In this document: piece after piece, positions 1 through 11,199 of the stretch
How positions within the stretch are numbered: position 1 is the stretch's first letter
Layout of the letters: each line of letters opens with the position of its first letter
NCBI GenBank assembly: GCA_905178155.1
Contig: CAJINV010000008.1
Coordinates: forward strand, 1,798,001 to 1,862,000
DNA length: 64,000 bases
Source of the DNA: Amoebophrya sp. A120
Lineage: Eukaryota; Sar; Dinophyceae; Syndiniales; Amoebophryaceae
Direction of reading: 5' to 3'
The notes under the pieces: generated by a model
What the model was told of the DNA's origin: nothing
Seen by the model: only the letters and a program-made list of their open reading frames with translations
Database searches by the model: none
Made by a program: the position numbers and the translations under genes

Positions 1-1635
1 CAGAGCCGGCGGCGATATTGAAGCACCTGGCTGCGCTCACAGCCGGAACTGGGCTGCAGGTGGGGCGCGGTGGCTCTCGCAACAAGCCACAGGTAGGAAC
101 GGCCAGCACGGCGCCAGAGGCCACAGGTAGCAACCGAAACGCCAGCCAAGCCGGCCACTTCCGGTCGTGTGTGGAAAGGCCGAAGGCAGAGGGCCCGGGA
201 ACCGGCCCCGCCAGCCAATGCCCACAAAGCGAGGCGGGGCAGGGAGACGCGGCGGCCGCGGTGTCTGCGTCCTTTTCCGTCGCCGGCCATACGGGTCGGC
301 AAACTTGGCCACATCGCCGGCAATTTGCTGGGCATTTTCTGGCCGGTCGCTGCCCTCGCTTCTGCCCCCGCCGCTCGCGCTGTCTCGCCGAAAAAGCCAG
401 CGGCGGACTTGCTGGAAAGCTCTGCGCTATCGTAATTAGTCAATTGCACCGCCCTCCCGCGAGACAGCACCACTGCCGCCATTCCTGGGTCCTCGATGGA
501 GAGGATGCGATCCGACGGCAGCTGAATTGAAGGCGGGAAAAGCGCCAAACTCCGGTCGGCGTCGAAGCCCTGACCCCCATCTTGCGTAGACAGGGTAATG
601 GAGTCAGCGACCCGGCGCCATGCATCGTTCCGATTTCCGGCCAAAGAGCCTGTGGAACGAGGGGCGATTTCAGTCGTCGCGCTGATCCACTTGAAACAAA
701 TGGGGCCCACTCACCACCGCCCACAGTCGCCCTGCGTCTACCAGGACCATCCTCCCGCCCAGGCGCTGCGGCGCCCACACGCCACAGGCAGCCCGCGCGC
801 GTGGCCCGGGCTTGAACCAAGGAACACGGGGCGAAGTCAATGCATGCCGATGCCCTACTAAGCCCGGCGGAACGAAGCCCGTCCGCCGATTCGCAGGACG
901 AACCGCGCGCGCGCGCAGCGCGGGCGCACCGCGGGACCCACGAGGGGCCCGGGCACGGGAGCCAGGCGGCGGCGCGCCCCCAAAGTTCGCGCGCAGCAGC
1001 AGCCCCCCGCCCGCCCCCGCGCCATCGCCGGCATGCGCGCGCCATCATCGGAGGAGGCCCCACACCCGCGCGACAACTCTCATATGCCGCACGGCTGGGG
1101 GCTCGCGAAAGTCTGGGCTTGCCAATGGAGCAACTCTCTCCGCGATGGAGAACCTCTTCCGCCCACCTTTCAACAACCGGGCTCGCGGAAGTCTTCGAGC
1201 GAGTCCCGAATTGGGCGCCCTAGCGCCTGCGCCTCTGCTCTATTCCGATAGCGATAAAGCGGAAACGCTGAAAGGCCGAAGAGGTTGGCACCTGGCGCGC
1301 GGCGCGGTGCTGCACACACGCGACACCAATGCCGGCGCTGTTAAATTTAACAGCGAACGACTACGGTATGCCATACATAGCCCCGCGCACTCGCAATGAC
1401 GGCAGCGGACTTCTAGGACTTTACTCCGCTATTTTCTTTTCGCTGGCGCCTCTCTGCACGCAGTTCTTCATGCGCAAGTTTATTTTACAACCAGAGAACA
1501 CATTGCACAATGGTACATCTCCTGCTGCTTGAGCAGAATTTTTCTTCAGTACTGTTTAGCATTTTTCGGTTTGGACAACGATATGAAACATGTGGAAAGC
1601 AACGCTATTTCCTCAACAAACTGAAGTCCGGATTG
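1..1635. other. GC-rich stretch, no supported gene
   Basis: Roughly the first 1.3 kb is strongly GC- and CpG-rich, with runs of alternating CG around 905-960. Open frames occur on both strands but their translations are low-complexity (Arg/Pro/Ala rich) and match no family I recognise. Composition drops back to the window average after about 1400. I see no convincing exon here. Confidence 0.6.
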
Positions 1636-3520
1636 CTATTTCGACTTCCCGCAACCGCCGGACTTTCCGTACACTCCACTTGCATCGTCTGCCAGAGCAG
1701 CATTATCCTTGCCGCCTTTGTGCCCACTTTTGATGCCCGTCTGCTCGTCCTGCTCTTCAGCACCGGTCTTGCTTACTGCAGTGCTCGACTTTCCCGACTT
1801 CTTCCCGTCTTCCTTTCCGCCCTTCGCCGCAACGCCAGAAGGAACACAACAAGCGGATCCCTTCTCCGCATTTTCTGCTCCCTTACTGCTGGTGCCCGTT
1901 GACGATTTCGCCCCTTTCTCCTTCCCTCCACCGCTTGCGCCCTTCCCCTTCCCCTTACTGGACTTCAACGGTGGCGCCATCATGGCCTTCAGATCCGCCT
2001 CCTTGTCCCGCGTCAGCCAGAAGGGCGGATTGTAGGGCGGTTGCGTCTTCTTGCTGAAGTCCAGCTCGTCCTCGGACGCCTCTTCCACCTCCATGGCGTC
2101 GTCTTTCGCGGGCTCCATACTCCCGACACACTCCCCCGCCATCCACACGCACCACTCCGCGATGCGCCGGTCGCCCATCCACGGCTCGTCGCCGACAATC
2201 TCCACTTCCGGAAACCGCTGCTTCAGCGGTTTGTGTTCTTCCGCCGACAGCGGGTCGACGTAGGGGTAATACATGCTGTCCAGCCGCTCCAAAAACTGGC
2301 GTCCCCCCGTCCCGTTGAAGCAGGACAAAACCACGACTTTCGTGACCTTTCCCTCGCCCGCCTCGATGGCGCCAGCGATGGCGTCGATGAAGCGCTTCTG
2401 AACGAAAGGCTGAAAGATTTTCAATTTCAAGTTCCTTGTGTTCTGCCCAAGGCGGGCCGGCGACGAATCCTCTGCGAAACAACCCCACTAATTGCACTGA
2501 AAAAAAGGTGCTACAAGCACTAGTCGCGCCACTTGGACACGTGCACATCGTTTTTGTTACACTTACAGTTACAACGAGCGTACCTTCCGACTAATAAAAC
2601 CAACTAGAGTTTGCACAAGCAGCATTTCGTACCTTCCGCAGCGTCTGCAGGTAGCACCAGGTGTTGACCTTCAACGCTGGGAATTCGGCGGCGATCCGAT
2701 CCCGAATACGTGCGTGCAAGTGCCCCCAGAAGTGTTCGCACCCGTCCCCGTGTGACACCGTCACCACGGCGGTCTGTGCTTGTTCCGCCGCGCTCAAAGG
2801 CGTGTAATCGTGTGTCGTGGACGAAGATGATACCAGCATTTTCCTCGCACTGTCCAGCAGAATTTCTGGCAGCACGGTGCCGTGGTCCAGACTGCTACAG
2901 TAAGTCACAGGCAGAAATCCACAGTACCTGCGCAAGTCGTCGTCGCGTTCCGGGGTAAACCGCGTGTTCAGGCAGTTCGGGATGTCGCGTTCCGAGTGCG
3001 AGGACACGCTGATAAAGACCGGGATCGCGATCACGTGGTCGACTTCTCCGCTCTGTTCCAGCTCCTCCATCGCCTGCTTAATATCCGGCTCGGCGAATTC
3101 TAACCACGCCCACTTCACGATCTTCACTTTCTTCTGCAGTGTCGCGGCGTGCTTCGTAGCATGATCTGTTGTAGTTGTCTCCCCATGTCCCTGTTGCAAG
3201 AGTTTCTCCACCTGGTCGCGCAAGGTGATCTGGCTGGCATTCCACTCTTTCGATGGCGAGCCGTGAGACACCAGGAGCACAGCGTACGTGCGCTCACGGG
3301 TCGGTGACATCTTTTTCCCCGAGAAGGCAGCAATCTGGTCCTTGTCTGTTGTCGGAGAAGAAGCAGAGTTGTCTTTAGCAGCTGCTGGAGGTGAGGTTGT
3401 AGTTGTGTATGATGTTTTGGTTTTCGCACTGTTTTTAGCAGTGGAGTCGGAACGCAACGTCGTGTCTGAACAGAGCAACAACGAAGACAATTGTCGAGGG
3501 AGGCAAAAATCGAGGTCCAT
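1636..3520 (-). CDS. CbiX/SirB-like two-domain chelatase with lysine-rich tail
   Basis: Two exons, 2633..3520 and 1636..2409, joined across a canonical GT-AG phase-0 intron (2410..2632); 553 residues. The fold is that of the CbiX family, which inserts Co2+ or Fe2+ into sirohydrochlorin-type tetrapyrroles. Visible are LLVSHGSPSKEWN near the start of domain 1, HSERDIPNCL (metal/substrate histidine region), a second VSHGDGCEHFWGH at the start of domain 2, and VVVLSCFNGTGG near the end of the catalytic part. The first about 70 residues are Ser/Thr/Lys rich and could hold a targeting signal. The last about 100 residues are a Lys/Gly/Ser-rich tail not found in bacterial homologues. The start ATG at 3520 is the first in frame, but ATG at the MSPTRERTYAV position is an alternative. 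Whether it acts in siroheme or cobalamin synthesis cannot be told from sequence. A divergent member with another substrate is possible. Confidence 0.8.
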
Positions 3521-3990
3521 CTAGGCGACGGCGACAGGTTGCAACAAGGCTGTAGTGAATTCGCTAGAAGAATTAGGAGTGACGAGGAAAGCACAATCGA
3601 CAACAATTTTTTGGGATGAAGACAAGTGTTCAAGGAAACCCACGGCGCACCGACGCAGACTGGTATCTGATCAACATCGGCGAAGTCGAGAGGCCTGAAA
3701 TGATAACCGAAGAAAATAGATCGCTTTCCGGCAGGATCTAGCGACTTTCTACTTGCGTGAACACGGACAAAAAAAACTATCGATCTTCTGCGGAGCGGGT
3801 AAAAATATTTAACTTTAAGTACTTTACTTTGAGTCGTAAATCATGCGTGAGGTGGGTGAGGATGTGTAGTAGCGTCACCTTTTTGTATGTTGAAGAAGTC
3901 CTCGAAATTGCGCCAAGCCTCGTCTCGCGTGGCAGTGGCTCACTCAATCACTGAAACTGATCACTACAAGAACCTTCTCGCGGTCGCGTA
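3521..3990. other. Intergenic, nothing recognised
   Basis: About 470 bp between two minus-strand genes. It holds only short frames and A/T-rich runs (for example near 3800). It must contain the 3' end of the upstream ATPase transcript and the 5' end of the chelatase transcript. I see no TATA-like element or RNA gene. Confidence 0.5.
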
Positions 3991-6900
3991 CTATGAAAAA
4001 TTCGCCGTCCGAAGGCGATTGATACAGCAGGCTATTTCCAATTTTCGAGGTTTTGCGTAGAAACCCTGCGGGCGGTCCCACCTGCTCAGCACGTCCAGTG
4101 CCAACGGACTTTCGGCCAGCAAGCTGTCGAACTTGTCCAAGAGCTGGGAGAAAGAGCTGCTCTCGTCCACGATCTGCTTCTTGACTTTGTTACTATAGTC
4201 GTCGCCCAACAGCTGCAAAATATCCGTCAGCGCCTTGGCCTGCGACAGCTCGACCAGCTGCTCGACGTAGGTTAGCTCGACCTCTTCCTCTCCGTACTGA
4301 ATGCAGCGCAGGTTTCGGGCCGACGCCTTCCCGTCTGCCGCACAGTTTGTATTGTTGTTCAAACGCCGCGGACGGAGCGCCGGAAAGCTGCCTGTTAGTT
4401 TATTTTCGATGGGGGGGGTGAACAAAGCTAGTTGTAAAGATCACGACGATCGTTGCATCGCGTCGTAGCTGCAGCGGGAAGGGCAATGGCAAACAAAACT
4501 ACATACACATTTCGTTCGCTTAAAAGAACATAGTCAAAGTTGCAAGAAAGTCGAGCCCAGCCGTGCAGGCCAAAAAACAATGAAGCAAAGAACCTTCACT
4601 CCTCCCGTCCAGGGTGGAGTCCCAAAACTTGGTGGAGGTGACGATCTTTTTTGCCTCGGCCGTCACGTCTTTCGCGATGTAGTTTTCTAAACACAGCACC
4701 GTGTCGGCCTTTTCGAAGAAATCGCCGCTGGCGCCGACCACTAGGATTGTCGACACCCTCGTGGTTTCGAACAAGGGGACGACTTTGTCGATGAAGGGCT
4801 GGATCGGTTCCTTGTTGTTCGCGACCAGCATTTGCATGCGCTTGTCCCGAATCATAAAGTTCGTCGCGCACGTGTCCTCATCCACGAGCAAACAGGTCGC
4901 TCCGGCTTCCAACGCTTCGCTGATATTCGCCGCCTGAGACGTGGAGCCGGACGCGTCTTGCGTGGTGAAGTTGGTCGTCTTCGCACTGTCGTTCGCGGTG
5001 GTGTTGGGAAGATTTTTGATGAAGGGGGAAATGTCGGTGTTCAGAACGCACCGGCCGTCCTCCGACCTCAGTTTGAACGCATTTTCCTCCGTGACGACCA
5101 ATTCGCGCCCGTCGTTCGGAATTTTGTCGTACACGCCGGTTTGTAACGCTTGCAACAGAGTGGACTTCCCGTGGAAGCCCCCACCGACGATGAGCGTGAC
5201 GCCCTTCTTGATGCCCATGCCGCGGACTTTGCCCCGATGGGGGAGTTCCACGAAAAACGCGGAACTTTCCGGAGATTCGAAAGGGACCACTTTGGCTCGG
5301 TCCATCGGCCGGTCGTCGTTTCCGGCCTTGCGGGGCAGAATGGCAGAATCACCGACGAACGCGACCAGGTCGTTGTCTGCACACCAGGCACGGAGGTGCT
5401 GCTGGTCTTCGACGCATCTGGAATTTAAGTTCGTCGTTCAAACTGATCATGATCAACCATTGCTTTTACATAGTTTGCTACAGCATATGCGTTGAACTAT
5501 ACTCAATCGAAGCAAACAAGGCGACAAATCTCTTTATACTGTAGATGTTTCCGAAGTGCAGCGTGATCCAAGTTTTGAAATATCAGTGCTTTCTGCGCGG
5601 TTTTCACTAGTGCGTCAAACGCCGCCGCCGCCTTTTTGCCTTCTGCCGTCCGTCCATGCGCCGGCAAGGCCAGCGTCGCCCGCACCTCGCAGTACTCGCG
5701 CATCAGAACCACGCAGGACCGCTGCAGCACGAACTGCGACGGCCGGTCGACCTGGATGTCTCCCCCCTTACTGCTGCTCCAGCCCGCGTTCTTCTCCGCC
5801 ACCTCGGTCCAGTCCACTCCCGACCTATGGAAGTGTCAGTATCGAAATTGGCAAAATCGAAAAATTTGTTATGCACAAAATCGATGCCAGTTGAAGCCTC
5901 AGTTTCCAAGTGGCGCATGACAAATTTCGGAAGCACCCACATCCGGTCTGTCATGCTGTTTGGGCAAAGAAGACTGCTCCTGTCATGCTACTCTGGTAGC
6001 ACATTGTATACCCCTAAACAGGCTTACAATTGGTCTCATTTGCCTGCTCCCCAATAGTACAGGCCTTGCGTGCCCTACATTTTACGCATCACAAATTTTT
6101 CGACTTTGCCGATTTCGATCCCGACACTCCCATACGACCCGCCGCGAAGGTAGTCGTTCACCACCCGCTGCACAAAATCCGCGGCCGCGAGGTTTTTCAC
6201 TTTTGTCTTCTTGTCCTTGCGAAAGTTGTCCAGCAAAAACGCATCGGGCCACTTCGCGACCGCGGCCGGAATGCGCACCCGCACGTGGCTATGGAAGCGT
6301 CAGGTTTAAAATCGACAAAGTTGAAACGATTTGTCATGCATAAAGTGGATGCCAGTTGGAAGACCAATTTCCAAGCGGCGCATGCCAAATTTTTGGAGCA
6401 CCGGAATCCAATTTGTAATGCTGTTTGGGCACAGAGGACTGCTTTTGTCATGCTCCTTTAGTAGCTCTGTCCCAAACCCTAAATAGGCTCACAATCTGCC
6501 TCACTTGCCATCCCGGCAAGACAGGCACTTCATGCCTTGCATTTTATGCATGGCAAATCATTTCAACTTTGACGATTTCAATCCTGACGCTTCCATAGTG
6601 GCTCGGCGGTGCGTACGCGTCGCCCTGCACATGGTCCACGTACACGGTATATCAACTGTAAAAATGTCTGGGTCTGGAAGATTTTTTCTAGATTTGCCAT
6701 GCATATTTTCCATGACCCATGATGTCTGTGATGCATGCCGTAGCATCACAGATTTTTAGAGCGCTTTGTGATGCCTCTACAGCATGAGAAATGACCTCTC
6801 CGCGTAGCACAAACTGGAGTCCTCTTGCTGGTCATGTAATACAAATTTTTTCAGAATTCAGAGACAGCATCACAAGTTTAGAATGTTCCAGACCCAGACA

Positions 6901-7144
6901 CTTTTACAATCCGTACGGTGAACTCGTCCTCGGCCCACTCCCCCTTCAAATCCTTGTACGACCCGTAACCCGCGCCCTCCAGGTTGTTCCAGCAATACTT
7001 CTGCAATTCCGTTTGGGGATGCGTCAGCTTGGGCTTCTTCGCGTCCGGTTCCTCGTCCTGCTGTTTGCCCCCGCCTTTTGACTTAATGTGCTGCCACCAC
7101 GGGTAGCCGCCGCCTCCCTTTTTGCCGCCGCCGCCTTTACCCAT
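3991..7144 (-). CDS. ABC-class predicted ATPase (COG3044 family)
   Basis: Exons (plus coordinates) 6920..7144, 6603..6648, 6140..6289, 5540..5825, 4594..5417 and 3991..4391, counting each duplicated target site once; the sum is 1932 bp, 643 residues, in frame throughout. Family marks in order: YGSYKDLKGEW; VDHVQGDAYAPPSHVRVRI, which is split by two introners; AFVGDSAILPR; Walker A GGGFHGKST; SGSTSQAANISEALEAGATC; the Walker-B-like LLVDEDTCATNFMIRD; VSTILVVGASGDFF; and the C-terminal DVLSRWDRPQGFYAKPRKLE with its Arg/Pro-rich end. These are the hallmarks of the bacterial family annotated as predicted ATPase of the ABC class; its biochemical role is unknown. The first about 45 residues are a Gly/Lys-rich eukaryotic extension (MGKGGGGKKGGGG). 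Three introns are introners; the other two are canonical GT-AG (4392..4593 and 5418..5539). The start at 7144 is the first ATG before the family region. Confidence 0.88.
5826..6134. mobile_element. Introner, family B, in the COG3044 gene
   Basis: 309 bp from TATGGAAGTGTCAG to CTGACACTCCCATA (outer inverted repeat with few mismatches; the inner arms TCGAAATTGGCAAAATCG also pair). It is flanked by the 5-bp direct repeat CGACC at 5821-5825 and 6135-6139. Removing the element and one repeat gives YLRGGSGVDWTEV in frame. On the gene strand the repeat can be shifted so the intron reads GT...AG (GG|GTCG...ATAG|GTCG). It carries the internal TGTCATGC motif. Confidence 0.92.
6290..6597. mobile_element. 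Introner, family B, in the COG3044 gene
   Basis: 308 bp, beginning TATGGAAGCGTCAGG and ending CCTGACGCTTCCATA, with a 5-bp direct repeat GTGGC at 6285-6289 and 6598-6602. Excision joins AYAPPS to HVRVRI in frame. No placement of the boundary within the direct repeat gives GT-AG (the best is CC...AG). Its interior resembles the copy at 5826-6134, including TTTGTCATGC near both ends. Confidence 0.92.
6649..6914. mobile_element. Introner, family A, in the COG3044 gene
   Basis: 266 bp with the family A arms TGTCTGGGTCTGGA (6665) and TCCAGACCCAGACA (6887-6900), flanked by direct repeat ACGGT at 6644-6648 and 6915-6919. Excision gives EDEFTVYVDHVQGDAY in frame, which matches the spacing of the family in bacteria. 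The outermost 10-15 bp next to the repeat are less well paired than in other copies, so one end may be eroded. No GT-AG placement exists that preserves the frame. Confidence 0.85.
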
Positions 7145-8193
7145 GGCTAGATAGATCGCGCTACTTCTTCTGCTGTTCAAGTTGCGCAATGCGATGAAAA
7201 GAAAGCGAAAAGAGGATGACGATAATACTGCAAGAGTGAGAGCAACGTCTTTCTAGAGGAGGTCGCGTTCTCATTGAAGCTTATCCATATGTAACGAGGG
7301 ACAGTACTTTATGATGTGATGGCTTTCTCAGTTCACAGTGACGTTGTTGATGCTTGATGACCGTAGCTCAGTTCTCTGAAATGATGAGTGAAAACAAGTA
7401 ACGAGGGGAAGCCGAAACGGCGGCAGAGCAGCTTGTTGCGGATGCGATGGCGGTCGGGTGAGCAATACAAAAAGGAAAAAGAAAATGGAAATGCAAGGAT
7501 CCGAACATAAGCGAGAGCAGAAAAGGAGATCTTCAGAAAGGTCGTGATCTTCTTTCAACTGTCTGCAGCGTAGACTTTATTTCTGCTTCTGAAAATAGAA
7601 CCGCACCAACTACACCATCATGGCTGATGCGTTCATTTTGGGCGCTCTCGACGAACAGCCAGAACAAGAACTACAACCGCTGTTATTAATGATCCGAGAC
7701 GCAAAACTGCTCGTCCTGCTACAGGATCGTTTCTGTTTGAGTGCCCTTACTTGATGCGGACGAACATCAACACATCGGAGGAGCTGCAGAGCCGTGCAAT
7801 GAATCAAAAGGCCAGAGATGCTCTGACCCTGCTACCAGCACACCGCATTATCGCAGTTGTCGGATTCCATTCGACACTATCGTGTTGGAACTACGCGGCG
7901 AGTTCTTTCTCCTTCTACCCGAGTTCCAACATACTGCCGAAAGAACTCTTCAACGTATGAATTTCATCTTTTTGTTGCTCTTCCAATGACAACTGGTGGC
8001 CCAGCTCACTTTGGTTCATCTTCATCAATTCTGTACTTTTTAGTACCCCTTTACCACTTGTAGATGACTCCGGGTCAGCGTCATCGTTGAAATTATAAGT
8101 TTCTGACTTCTGCAAGTGGTACACTAGCCCTGCTGGAAAATAATGTTTTTCTGATTGTTTTTACGTCAAGCAATTGGATATATGCGTTATTTT
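7145..8193. other. Intergenic, about 1 kb, nothing supported
   Basis: Between the 5' end of the ATPase gene and the 3' end of COX5B. Frames on both strands are short and show no family. The part at 7915-8124 is the 3' flank of COX5B. Confidence 0.5.
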
Positions 8194-10264
8194 TTACTTC
8201 GCCGGCAGCTTCTTCATGTCTGCGTCGACACTCAGATCCACCTCCCGGATCACGGGCATCTTCATTTCCGTGGCGTCTTCCGGCGTTGGCACGGCGTTCA
8301 AGGCCTGCGCGCCCATCTCCCATCGAAGCATATCACTGCTGTTCCACATGCGATGACCTGGGACGATGTGCAAATAATTGTAATTCTCTCTCGCGCATAG
8401 CGAAACTGCACTTGCGGTTGCGACCATGAAAATGGTCACGACCATAAAATGGTTGGAGTAAGTACATCATTTATCACCACCAGTAGTACCTCTCTCAAGC
8501 AACTTGATGTCAAAGACGTCGTCGACATCCGGATCCTTGGCGAAAATCTCCTTGTGATCCTTGTAACTTTCGTCCACCCAGGAATTCCCGTACGTCACGC
8601 GAACCAGCATGAAGATCTGGTCGCACTCACCGCAACGGTACAGAAATCCCTCGCGGCAGTGGAAGCTGATTAAGTATTGTTGACGTCGGTTATGGTTCGT
8701 CCATGTCGATGTCCTCAACAATCAAATTGCTCGTGCGAAAAAAATAGATGTTGACGTACTAGCTAGCAAACGCGAAATTAAAAACACAAACACATCAAGA
8801 TGAGCAAAAGTAACGATACAACATCGCGTCGTGTTCGTTATCACCAGTGCCGCCCGTACAACACACCTGGCGGATATCCGAAAGGGAGGGCACTATTACC
8901 GGGTTCTCGACAGTCCCGAAAGGCCCGATCATGGGCGAGCTTTTCAAGTATTCATACAATTCGATGATCCCCATGTGGTGTTCCAAGACGTCGGAAGAGT
9001 GTGAAAGGAAAACTTAGTATTTGTCAACTTGCTTGTCCAACCACGTGGCTGTGGCATGCAACACAAAATAGGAACGCAAGACAAAGACTCGCTCGTTTTT
9101 TTTGCCATAAAACCAATGCATTCATTCTTTTTCTCGCTGTGCGCTCGAGGAATGACAGAGGATCCTGGTGCACGGCAGCTCCGAGCTGCGCACCAGCAGA
9201 AAAAGAAATAGACAACTCGCATGACAACAGCACGCCTACGCGGTTGAAGACACTGCTGAAGAAAAATCACAGACATTGTTTTCCGTACCACTACTGGCAT
9301 GCCCATATCGTACGCTAGCTGCTTGTACCTGTTGTAGAAAAAGTGTGACAAAGAAAATCCATATTCATCGCCAGCAACTTCTTGCTTCGTCGCCAGCAAC
9401 TTCTCGATTTCCGTCGAGTATCTATTGGTTTCACGACATGCAAACGCAGGTCACCCGCAGCATCAGCAAGAGTTACTTGATACGTGAGCGTGACGAGCCT
9501 CTCCGGGTGCATGATTGTGGATTCCTTCCGAATCCGCCAGTACCAGTAGTGGTCCAGAAAGTCAAACTCCCGCTTGCTCGGATCCTTCTATGCAGTGAAA
9601 ATAGGTGGTTGGTTCAGATCTGGAAGACGAAGACTGGGTAATGCTTGGCTAGCATTATACACAGTCGATTCTGTAATCACGCATGCTGGTGCTGCGCAGA
9701 CGAGGGTCGACTGTTTTTTATTATTCTTTGTCAAGATGTATTCGAAAAACCCGAGTTCTCGTGCACCGGAGCTAGAAAACTCGTCCTGCGTAGCTGTGTA
9801 GTGCTCGGCCTGCTTGCCATTTACAGGATGACGTTGCAAATCCCTAGTCTTCAGACGAACCCGTCGTTTTTCCGTGTGGATAGCTTTAAAATCTCCTTGA
9901 TATCAATGGGCATGGAATGCGGCGGCAGCGTAAAATCATCCACCGCGGGTGCGTGCCAGTGTCGGTAGTGCCGAATCTGCTGTTGTGCGCCTGGTCGTAA
10001 AAGTGGTGATCTGCAAGAACTCCGGTTCGCCCTTGGATTGTTGCGGAGCCGCAACGCATTTCCGTTGTGATTCGGATTGTTCCAGTGCCCCCCTAGTATC
10101 TTCCCGCCCGCCGCAGACCCAACTGCCACATGCGTCCTCGAGGTGGCCGGAACAAACGCAGCCCTTGGGTTGCTTTGCACCGGTGACGCTGATGCGCTGG
10201 ACCAGAAACGCCGAAAGGTCGTGCACAGCGATCCCGAGCGAGGTACCACAGCAGAGGCGACCAT
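8194..10264 (-). CDS. COX5B: Cytochrome c oxidase subunit 5B, mitochondrial
   Basis: Nuclear-encoded zinc-binding subunit of respiratory complex IV. Exons seen: 9857..10264, 9484..9587, about 9295..9421, 8820..about 9012, 8490..8665 and 8194..8357. Canonical GT-AG joins are clear for introns 9588..9856, 9422..9483, 8666..8819 and 8358..8489. The boundary between the exons near 9295 and 9012 is not in phase with any GT-AG pair I can find, so that joint is provisional. Marks: Arg/Ser-rich presequence after ATG 10264 ([14 protein letters not shown]...FRRFW); [20 protein letters not shown]; then the zinc region [13 protein letters not shown]...[18 protein letters not shown] with the CxxC pair. 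The N-terminal domain is much longer than in animals, and an extra about 70 residues follow the zinc domain ([20 protein letters not shown]). The family assignment is secure from the zinc domain. Confidence 0.9.
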
Positions 10265-11199
10265 CACTGAGGACGGTCAGAGAAGTAGAGAAAATTCGGT
10301 AGCTGTGAGTAATACTAGGGAGAGCGACCGCTCTGGCCAAAATCAAAAGCTGCACTTCCTCTACTACCCACTCGGGTTACTTACGCGCGATTCCTCGTTT
10401 GTTTCGTTACGCCCGTGGTTCTTGCTGCCGTCGTCTTCCTTGCACTGGTGATCTACTTCCCCATGCCGAAAAGCAATAAACACGCGTCCTCCACATTTCA
10501 AGACTTTCAAACAACTACGTTTGGGGCAAAAATAACAATTTTTGGACAAGTACCGTGTAAAAGTTCAATGCGAGTACACGGTTGCAGGAGGCGCGCTCGT
10601 GCACGACCCGAAACAGAAACAATGCGCCATTTCAGACTGGGAGTCGTTCTGGCACAATGGCCAAAAAAGCACAAAGACACACACACAACTTCATATTCTC
10701 CAAGGCTTGTTGGTACTAGTGCTCCTTCTCTCCTTCGCACTCGACAAATAGAAACGCAAAGATCCTCCCTCACCGTTAGAAGCTGCACTTCAACCTGTGA
10801 TGCTGAAAGAAGATGGATGGAATTCAACGGCCGAAAAGAAGCAGAATTTCTCTTGTATTATCTACTGTTGAAGCAATACTATATGTAACGACGATGTTTT
10901 GGCTGCACTGCGGCAATCCCGCGCGTGTGAAGAATAAAACACAACGTACCAAATTCTCCGGACTACACTACCCGTCACAATGTCGCGACCGGTCGTAGGC
11001 TATTAATATGTTGGTGGCCACTGCTATATTCTTCAAGACCATCACATCTCTTGTTTTTTCGAAACAAAAACGTACGAGGAATCCATCTGCTGAAGACCGT
11101 ATCAGGGAAGCACGCCACCTAGTGAAGACCGTCTCCGCCGGCAACACTCACTCCCATCTCATTTCTAGCCCAGATTTGTAGAGAGAGAAGCCAGTGCTC
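10265..11199. other. Mostly non-coding, one exon-like segment
   Basis: On the minus strand about 10385..10470 reads HGEVDHQCKEDDGSKNHG... and ends at a strong GTAAGT donor (10384). It could be an upstream exon of COX5B or of another transcript; no partner exon was found. The rest (10500-11200) shows nothing I can support. Confidence 0.3.

Noticed and set aside
440-1063. Overlapping frames in the GC-rich start of the window
   Set aside because: Composition is Arg/Pro/Ala-rich in all frames and no family motif or splice pattern supports any of them.
5826-6914. Classical DNA transposons (MITEs) inserted at random
   Set aside because: They have MITE-like ends, but every clear copy is within a gene and its exact removal restores the coding frame, so they act as introns. 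No transposase gene is in the window.
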